Positions 15,508 through 20,196 of a stretch of 20,196 bases of DNA are shown here, in pieces. Under the pieces are notes generated by a model, which saw only the letters and a program-made list of their open reading frames with translations, was not told the DNA's origin and made no database searches. Positions within the stretch are counted from its first letter, which is position 1. Every line of letters starts with the position of its first letter. The translations under genes and the position numbers were made by a program. Origin of the DNA: Candidatus Firestonebacteria bacterium RIFOXYA2_FULL_40_8 (GTDB lineage: Bacteria > Oederibacteriota > D2-FULL-39-29); NCBI GenBank assembly GCA_001778355.1, contig MFGS01000197.1:1302-21497 (forward strand), written 5' to 3'.

Positions 15508-15528
15508 ATACTAAATACTTAATACCGT
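15508..15528. repeat. Heptamer tandem array, ATACNNN type
   Basis: Three 7-nt units: ATACTAA, ATACTTA and ATACCGT. It lies just downstream of the -10 box of the promoter at 15537-15565, so it would be at the very start of the transcript. Confidence 0.65.
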
Positions 15529-15536
15529 TATTTTGC

Positions 15537-15565
15537 ATTATATCAGAAATACAAGGGTATTTCAA
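15537..15565 (-). promoter_or_regulatory. Sigma-70-type promoter with palindrome in the spacer
   Basis: On the minus strand a -35 box TTGAAA (15560-15565) is followed after exactly 17 nt by a -10 box TATAAT (15537-15542). An 18-nt inverted repeat, GAAATAC-CCTT-GTATTTC (15546-15563), overlaps the -35 box and the spacer, where a repressor could bind. The start of transcription would be near 15530, about 75 nt before the PHP gene. Confidence 0.6.
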
Positions 15566-15614
15566 AAGGATTTTACTTGAAAACGCATGGTTTTACTGAA
15601 GGTTTTGATGAAAA

Positions 15615-15650
15615 GGGGACCGACAACGCGCCCTTTCGGTGCCTGTCCCC
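15615..15650 (-). terminator. REP-like hairpin serving as terminator
   Basis: GGGGAC and GTCCCC form the outer stem, extended by CGA with TCG across a bulge. On the minus strand the hairpin is followed by TTTTC and lies 12 nt after the stop of the DUF4139-like gene, which fits a rho-independent terminator. The GGTGCCTGTCCCC end recalls dispersed REP-type repeats, so it may be a mobile repeat put to use as a terminator. Confidence 0.55.
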
Positions 15651-15661
15651 GATTTCAACGA

Positions 15662-17410
15662 TTATCTTATGAAACTTAAGTCGTATTCGACTGTTGTTGT
15701 TTTTCCTGCGGGGATTGTCTTGTCCCATTTGATTTCGGAGTACGAATTCAGGTTGAAGTAGTGCTGAGGAAGAGATGACTGCCAGGAGTAGTCGTTTGTG
15801 CTGATATCGGTGTCCTCGAGAATGCTTGTCAGTTTTATTTTTCCGTCATCGGTTGTTTCCGAAACCTTGCCGATAGCTTTCCTGGTAATATAGATGCGAA
15901 CGGGTTTGCTCTTCAGGTTGGTAACGCTTAGCGTGCCGTGAATAAATACCTGCTGGTAACTGTTGCCGGCAACAACAATGTTCTTGCGTGATATTTCTTT
16001 TTCTTCTTTCTTGGTGCTCAGGTCCACAGCGGTGGTTATCGCCACGTCAACTTCACTGCCCGCGGATGTATAGGTGAGCAAACTTTGCCCGAGGGAATTG
16101 TTGTCTTTAAATATAGTTGCCGGTCCCGTTGTCCAGGGAATATCCCCGGTGTTTTTTATTCTCAGTTTATGAATTGCTTTTGAAGCGGAAAGAAGGCCGC
16201 GCATCTGCTGATTCTGCGTAGAGTTTAGATTCGCAAGTATATCCTGAGGCGGTAATGGAGGAATATCCCACGTGTAGATATCTTTGAAGGGCGCGGTAAC
16301 TTCAAGAAGTTTCACCAGAGCGCTCTCACCTTTTTTCAGCGAGAACCCCGGTTTTGTATAAATGTACAGGTCTTCCAGCTGTCCTTCAGCAGGAATATCC
16401 GGACCCGCGCTTGCTTCCGAGCCGGATGGAGAAGCGGCAACCTGCGACATTACGGCGTTTGAGAACATATTATACTGCGAATTCTGTCCGCCTCTCTCAG
16501 GAGAACGGAAAAATGAGCTAAGGGAAGGCGACGCCTCCGAAAGAGAGATCGGCGATACGGTATTCTTCATGATAAAACTCGGCACGCCGACAACAAGCCG
16601 TAAGGAAGCCCCGTCAATATCTCCAAGCTCGTTAATCACCGTTGCCTGAAGGGCAAGTTTCACGTTCCCGTTATCAAAATAATCAATTTTATAATCAGGA
16701 ATGTATCTTATCCCTTTCTGAACATAAACAAACCCGACTTCTGTCTCCCTGTTCAACGCTCTTTTGTCTTTGACCGCGTGAAAAAACATTTCCTTGTACT
16801 CTTTACTGCTGTCTTTTGTCATCACGGGATTTTTATCTTCAAATAGAATATTCTTTATCTGATCATGCTTTATAAGGTTCATCCCTTCCTCGGACTCAAG
16901 CATCAAGAACGGAGATTCCGTTTTCTGTTTCTCCAGCTGTGACTGAAGCGTTTCCCTTCCGGGATTGTACCCCCACCTCGAATACCTGTCTTCTTCAGAC
17001 ACCCCTTTCACGACTTCTTTCGTTGATTCATACCGCACAATCCCTTTGATAACACCCTTGTAGATGTTCTGAGCATTATCTTTAACGACTACCCCCTTCC
17101 CGATGTTCGCATTTAAAATATCTATAAGTTCCGCACAAGGTATCTTCTCCACAACAACACTTTTAGAAGCCCGTAAAAAATCAATCTCCCCGTCACCCGC
17201 GGAAGCCCATATAGTCCCTATCAAAGGATACGGCACTCTGGAAGTCCTGCACCACCCGTCCTCAACCCTCGCCCTACCTTTCTCCACCACAAGCGCATTC
17301 CCATCCTTAAACACCGTCACATCCGTAATCTTCGGCACAAACTCCGGCACCTCCGCATGCAATAAAAGCGAAAAAACCCCGGACAATACTAGCATAATTG
17401 CAGTTCTCAT
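15662..17410 (-). CDS. Secreted DUF4139-like protein
   Basis: A 582-residue protein with a signal peptide (about 1-19, ending LLLHAE). The mature start ITDVTVFKDGNALVVEKG matches the opening of DUF4139/MuiA-like proteins, where the first strand reads similarly and is followed by an all-beta region. The long C-terminal part has the usual features: ATVINELGDIDGASLRLVVG, and near the end SEIKWDKTIPAGKTTTVEYD. A low-complexity serine-rich linker lies at about 300-345. No catalytic residues are known in this family, and its function is not established. A strong AGGAGG site 8 nt before the ATG supports the start. It is 43 bp downstream of the HEPN-like gene but differs from it in base composition. 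Confidence 0.65.
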   Translation of the reverse strand: MRTAIMLVLSGVFSLLLHAEVPEFVPKITDVTVFKDGNALVVEKGRARVEDGWCRTSRVPYPLIGTIWASAGDGEIDFLRASKSVVVEKIPCAELIDILNANIGKGVVVKDNAQNIYKGVIKGIVRYESTKEVVKGVSEEDRYSRWGYNPGRETLQSQLEKQKTESPFLMLESEEGMNLIKHDQIKNILFEDKNPVMTKDSSKEYKEMFFHAVKDKRALNRETEVGFVYVQKGIRYIPDYKIDYFDNGNVKLALQATVINELGDIDGASLRLVVGVPSFIMKNTVSPISLSEASPSLSSFFRSPERGGQNSQYNMFSNAVMSQVAASPSGSEASAGPDIPAEGQLEDLYIYTKPGFSLKKGESALVKLLEVTAPFKDIYTWDIPPLPPQDILANLNSTQNQQMRGLLSASKAIHKLRIKNTGDIPWTTGPATIFKDNNSLGQSLLTYTSAGSEVDVAITTAVDLSTKKEEKEISRKNIVVAGNSYQQVFIHGTLSVTNLKSKPVRIYITRKAIGKVSETTDDGKIKLTSILEDTDISTNDYSWQSSLPQHYFNLNSYSEIKWDKTIPAGKTTTVEYDLSFIR

Positions 17411-17453
17411 AATTACTTTCCTCCTGATTTTTTTACTACGAAGTTACCATATT

Positions 17454-18113
17454 TTATTTCAAGTAATCAGCATTAAAGCTAATTACGTAATTAATCATAT
17501 TTTTTACATCTTCTTCTTTAAACTCATCCGGCTTACCATGTGCAGCACTATTGCCAATCCCAGCAAAAGCCGTTATCTGCTTCTGGACATTCTTATTGTA
17601 AACACCAGCTTTAACTAAATCAGCATTCATCAAATCAATTTTAGGTTTATCAGACAAGGGAATATTGTTTTTCTTGCAAATTGTCCTCATACTGTCTTCT
17701 AATACTGCTCTTGCCAGAACCGCAGCTGGTAATTTATAATTCTCCTTTAGTAAATATTCCGCTTGTTCTATAAAATCAACAAACACTTCCGCTGTAATTA
17801 GAGCTTTTGTATCTTCAAGGAGTCCTGCTTTTAAATCGTCATAAGCAGCTTGCAAAATGCCTATACATCCTGACATATAGTACGTATTTCCTTTTTTTTC
17901 AGAATACAAAGCATCAAACTGATTACAATATGAACTGCTTTTACCACAAGACTTTTCTATTAAATTTTTTGCAGATGCATACCATTTATTGAATTCCATT
18001 TCCGAAGGAAAAGAACGCCACTCTTGGCCATCCCACCCATTCTTAGATAAAACATCTTGTGCTTCTTTAAGCAATTCATCAAATCGTTTATTTAGCATTT
18101 CTTTCAAACCCAT
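17454..18113 (-). CDS. HEPN/DUF4145-like protein
   Basis: A 219-residue, helix-rich protein. The N-terminal half (1-100) is charged and unrecognised. The C-terminal half (about 105-216) resembles the DUF4145/HEPN group: a helix LPAAVLARAVLEDSMRTIC, then INLM-like and AGVYNK segments, and AGIGNSAAHGKPDEF (184-198) where HEPN ribonucleases carry an R-x4-6-H motif. The histidine (H192) is kept but the arginine position holds glycine or asparagine, so RNase activity is doubtful. GGAGG 7 nt before the ATG fixes the start. Such proteins often occur in defence or toxin-antitoxin settings. No obvious nucleotidyltransferase partner is present here. The gene is AT-richer than those to its left. Confidence 0.6.
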   Translation of the reverse strand: MGLKEMLNKRFDELLKEAQDVLSKNGWDGQEWRSFPSEMEFNKWYASAKNLIEKSCGKSSSYCNQFDALYSEKKGNTYYMSGCIGILQAAYDDLKAGLLEDTKALITAEVFVDFIEQAEYLLKENYKLPAAVLARAVLEDSMRTICKKNNIPLSDKPKIDLMNADLVKAGVYNKNVQKQITAFAGIGNSAAHGKPDEFKEEDVKNMINYVISFNADYLK

Positions 18114-18156
18114 ATTGATACCTCCAAATAATATTTAAGTAATTTTCATAATTTAG

Positions 18157-18175
18157 AATGAAAACGGTTTTCATT
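18157..18175. promoter_or_regulatory. Perfect inverted repeat, operator-like
   Basis: AATGAAAACGGTTTTCATT: 9-nt arms around a single central G, located 44 bp before the HEPN-like gene start. Its position and symmetry suit a repressor site. No convincing promoter boxes can be placed around it. The rest of the 157-bp gap holds a GC-richer stretch (about 18183-18250) with no gene that I can see. Confidence 0.5.
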
Positions 18176-18270
18176 ATTTGATTCCCTCAGGAACGTGCCC
18201 AATGATAAACCTTACAGCCAGACTCGGGTGCTGCCCCTCATTTTAGAGCCCCTAATTATATTAACTATAT

Positions 18271-19470
18271 CTAGATTTTCGTTTTCGCGAAATCCACCAT
18301 CTCTTTATATTCACTTTTATTCGCGATCCTAATGAATTCTTGAAAATCTTTTTTTGCAAGCTCCTTATCACCGGAACACAATGACATTATGCCACTTCCA
18401 AACAATAAAGCAGGATCTTTATAAATTTTGTAATTTTCACTCAAGAATTCCACAACACTTAATGGTGTAAAATTCAAAAGATTGACTTTTAAAACTTCCT
18501 TATAACAACTCAAAGCCTCATCATATTTCTTTTCAAGAATTCTAAAAAACGCCGTATCCACTAACGTCAATGGTGATCTTGGAGCAACTTTATTCAATTC
18601 TTCTACAAGTATTTTAGATTCCTCTTTTTCTCCAATGTTAAATCTGCCAAAAGCCATGCTAGCTATTGCCGAAGGCGAATTTGGCGATATTTTCAAGTAT
18701 TTTTCCGAATATTCGATAATTTGTTTATAATTTTTATTAAATGAACTATTCAAAACTACGATTTCATAACAATTTAAAAGATGTGGTTTCACTCTATTCT
18801 TAAATTCAATATCATTTCGTCTTTCCAACTCTTGATAAAGCGCCTCAAACAACTGAGTGCTCTTTGAAACATCTCCAAATAATTTTACTGTCAGCGCAAC
18901 TATATACATTGAACAATCGAACATATTATTAGAAAGCACCTCTGTGTCTTGTTTAGAATTTTCTTCAGCTACTTCCCAGTATTTTTTTATTGCCAAATTT
19001 GACTGAATATCTGAATGAATCATCTTTCCCAGATTTCCAGTTTCATCATCAGGATGAGCAAAAGTAAACTTTAAATCTAATTTACTTACATTTCTTCCGT
19101 TTCTTTTGAGATTATCCACAGAGAAAGATCCCCAGATTATTAAATCCAATTCTTTCTCGTTTCTATATCTTTGCGCTTCTTCTTTAGAGTTGAACTTTAC
19201 AACGTCAGATAAGTCTCTAATTTTGATAACATTCTCCAAATTGTTTTTGCTTAAAATATTTAGAAGATTATTTTTTATCTCTTGATAATAATCCCCTGAA
19301 TTCAGTCCGTCCCTAAAACTTATCGAAATAGCTATATTAAAATTTGAAGGGAAGACATAATACCAACTTCGTTTCAAAAACCTTATAATTTTCATTCTAT
19401 TATCGTATATAACCTTACCAACTCCTGTACAAATAAGAAGTATCAAACCTACTATTAAATCATTTATCAT
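18271..19470 (-). CDS. Membrane-anchored TPR protein with TolB-N-like domain
   Basis: A 399-residue protein. Residues 4-22 form a membrane anchor. Residues about 44-140 look like the TolB amino-terminal/adenylate-cyclase-associated alpha/beta domain: NIAISISF, then a helix IKNNLLNILSKN, a VIKIRDL strand, and ELDLIIWGSFSV, the typical 'is this a known system' strand. Tetratricopeptide-type repeats follow from about 190 to 390, for example YDEALSCYKEVLKVN. Proteins with this layout often act in signalling or as scaffolds; no catalytic motif is seen. The coding sequence is distinctly AT-rich, pointing to acquisition by transfer. GGGAG 9 nt before the ATG supports the start. A strongly structured region lies just upstream, and the HEPN-like gene lies 157 bp downstream. 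Confidence 0.68.
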   Translation of the reverse strand: MINDLIVGLILLICTGVGKVIYDNRMKIIRFLKRSWYYVFPSNFNIAISISFRDGLNSGDYYQEIKNNLLNILSKNNLENVIKIRDLSDVVKFNSKEEAQRYRNEKELDLIIWGSFSVDNLKRNGRNVSKLDLKFTFAHPDDETGNLGKMIHSDIQSNLAIKKYWEVAEENSKQDTEVLSNNMFDCSMYIVALTVKLFGDVSKSTQLFEALYQELERRNDIEFKNRVKPHLLNCYEIVVLNSSFNKNYKQIIEYSEKYLKISPNSPSAIASMAFGRFNIGEKEESKILVEELNKVAPRSPLTLVDTAFFRILEKKYDEALSCYKEVLKVNLLNFTPLSVVEFLSENYKIYKDPALLFGSGIMSLCSGDKELAKKDFQEFIRIANKSEYKEMVDFAKTKI

Positions 19471-19500
19471 ATTATTTCACTCCCATTTCTTTCACCCTCA

Positions 19501-19559
19501 TGGGCTATCCATGGTTGTATTCTCAGGGGTGAGAACGCAAACTGGTAACGAATAGCCCA
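19501..19559 (-). other. Structured 5' leader of the TPR gene
   Basis: TGGGCTAT (19501-19508) pairs perfectly with ATAGCCCA (19552-19559) and encloses a second hairpin, TTCTCA-GGGG-TGAGAA (19520-19535). On the minus strand this lies about 30 nt before the TPR gene start, so it could be a structured leader RNA or a dispersed repeat. It matches no riboswitch class that I can identify. Confidence 0.45.
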
Positions 19560-19663
19560 CAAGAGGTTGCTACGTTACATAAATGTTTAATTAAAAATGT
19601 TGCCGAGGCACTGGATTTGTTCTATTTCCCCTTTTCAACCCCGCTTTGCTTGTTTAATTATAC

Positions 19664-19693
19664 ATCCAAATACAGAATTGGGCAAGAAAATTA
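19664..19693. repeat. Diverged direct repeat, copy A
   Basis: Matches 20017-20046 at 26 of 30 positions, the last 16 (TTGGGCAAGAAAATTA) being identical. Similarity fades on both sides. The region 19560-19760 around it has no gene that I can support. Confidence 0.6.
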
Positions 19694-19763
19694 ATGAGAT
19701 TGTTACTGTGCGTTTGCGGTGTGTTTTTCAGGGGTTTTCTGTACCGGCGGGTAGAAAAACACC

Positions 19764-19791
19764 TTGCAAATCTTTTTTTTCGTGATATAAT
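19764..19791 (+). promoter_or_regulatory. Promoter of the candidate small RNA
   Basis: A -35 box TTGCAA (19764-19769), 16-nt spacer and a perfect -10 box TATAAT (19786-19791). The predicted start is 7-8 nt downstream, exactly where the first hairpin of the candidate RNA begins. Confidence 0.5.
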
Positions 19792-19798
19792 ATTATTA

Positions 19799-19867
19799 GG
19801 TTTTACCAAGTAAAACCGTCGGCATTTCTGAAGGACTGTTGGCCCAAAAATAACAGTCCTTTTTTAT
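19799..19867 (+). ncRNA. Candidate small RNA of about 69 nt
   Basis: This plus-strand RNA would start with an 8-bp hairpin, GGTTTTAC-CAA-GTAAAACC (19799-19817). A 14-nt single-stranded stretch with GTCGGCATTTCTG follows, and then a terminator hairpin with a T-run. Promoter spacing, 5' hairpin and terminator fit together with no spare sequence. There is no open reading frame. I do not recognise it as any known RNA family. The single-stranded stretch is a natural candidate for base-pairing with a target. Confidence 0.45.
19832..19866 (+). terminator. Rho-independent terminator
   Basis: AGGACTGTT (19832-19840) and AACAGTCCT (19852-19860) form a perfect 9-bp stem with an 11-nt loop, followed by TTTTT on the plus strand. 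The minus-strand side lacks a T-run, so the terminator works in the plus direction only. Confidence 0.75.
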
Positions 19868-20043
19868 TTTATAATTATTTTTAAGTCTTCTTCCTTTATT
19901 TGCTTGCACTTCTTTCTCTGAGCACCATATCTGGCAGTATGTCCTTTCCCGAAGTCAAAAAAGCTTCCAATTTGTAATCTCCCGGCACCCTCACGATTTA
20001 GCAAGTACATCACGCAATCCAAATGTGGACTTGGGCAAGAAAA
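19864..20043 (-). pseudogene. Relic of a transposase C-terminus (DnaA_C-like HTH)
   Basis: An open frame of 59 codons bounded by stops, with an ATG at 20010. It encodes VMYLLNREGAGRLQIGSFF and then GKGHTARYGAQRKK. The pattern V-x-Y-L-x-R-x2-G-x5-IG-x2-F, followed by a basic recognition-helix-like segment, resembles the DnaA C-terminal-type helix-turn-helix found at the end of many REP-associated tyrosine (Y1) transposases. The upstream catalytic part (HUH motif) is missing, so this is a fragment at best. Its stop lies in the T-run of the terminator above. The similarity is judged by eye, and a short chance frame cannot be excluded. Confidence 0.35.
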
Positions 20044-20046
20044 TTA
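20017..20046. repeat. Diverged direct repeat, copy B
   Basis: Partner of 19664-19693, 353 nt further on and in the same orientation. On the plus strand both copies can be read as a similar peptide (PNTELGKKI against PNVDLGKKI), hinting at a shared coding ancestor. Confidence 0.6.
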
Positions 20047-20131
20047 TTTGGTTATTTTGGCTTACAAAACAAAGTTTTTAGGGTGGCTGGTACCGAGATT
20101 AACAAATGGTGTGGTTGTGGAGAGTGATTCT

Positions 20132-20168
20132 CCCCGGGTTGAAACCCGGGGCTTCATGCTAACGGCAT
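20132..20168. repeat. REP-like double hairpin
   Basis: CCCCGGGTT (20132-20140) and AACCCGGGG (20143-20151) form a very stable hairpin, and ATGC-TAACG-GCAT (20156-20168) a second one 4 nt later. Paired hairpins like this are typical of REP or IS200/IS605-type element ends, which fits the transposase relic nearby. Apart from this, 20047-20196 holds nothing I can identify. Confidence 0.5.
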
Positions 20169-20196
20169 AATCTGGTTATTACTGGTTTCTTATATA

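Noticed and set aside
18157..18175. LacI/CcpA-type operator
   Set aside because: The half-sites resemble TGAAAAC/GTTTTCA, but the odd length with a single central G does not fit the even-length, CG-centred LacI-family sites. I keep only a generic operator call.
19597..19785. 62-codon plus-strand open frame in the right-hand gap
   Set aside because: No ribosome binding site and no known domain. It overlaps the diverged repeat and runs into the promoter of the candidate small RNA.
19799..19867. Known riboswitch or housekeeping RNA (preQ1, fluoride, 4.5S, 6S)
   Set aside because: None of the diagnostic core sequences of these classes is present.

Overview
The window comes from a bacterium, very probably Gram-negative. 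It holds a lipoprotein with a periplasmic-binding fold, several secreted or membrane-anchored beta-propellers and a VanZ-like protein. No rRNA, tRNA or lineage marker is present, so I cannot name the phylum. The mix of beta-propellers, NosR/NapH-like iron-sulfur membrane proteins, a GH57 hydrolase and many intergenic micro-repeats would suit a poorly cultured deep-branching phylum, but that is an impression only. All 15 intact or edge-truncated protein genes lie on the minus strand, so transcription runs from right to left.

From the left edge to 7.1 kb is a redox and beta-propeller region. A tightly coupled set (read downward from 4150) encodes a multi-cluster ferredoxin, a NosR/NapH-like membrane polyferredoxin, a three-helix membrane protein with a PQQ-like propeller, and a NuoE-like [2Fe-2S] protein cut by the window edge. 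Before it in transcription come a 73-residue membrane protein with four cysteines, a secreted PQQ-like propeller and a membrane-anchored NHL-type propeller. Together they look like an envelope electron-transfer module of unknown substrate.

From 7.3 to 15.5 kb runs a compact operon-like series: PHP phosphoesterase, TPR membrane protein, GH57 glycoside hydrolase, LpoA-like lipoprotein with an inserted domain, VanZ-like protein and two more PQQ-like propellers. Gene junctions overlap or abut, and a near-consensus promoter with a palindrome in its spacer precedes the PHP gene.

From 15.6 to 20.2 kb are a secreted DUF4139-like protein, then two clearly AT-richer genes (a HEPN/DUF4145-like protein and a TPR protein with a TolB-N-like domain). 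The last 0.7 kb has no intact gene. It holds a structured leader, a candidate small RNA with its own promoter and terminator, a likely transposase relic, a diverged direct repeat and a strong hairpin.

The most unusual feature is spread across the window: at eight places, mostly intergenic, there are short degenerate tandem arrays with a 7-nt period, each locus with its own version of the heptamer. One array has been read through into the end of a gene. Others form an almost perfect inverted repeat around the 73-residue gene.
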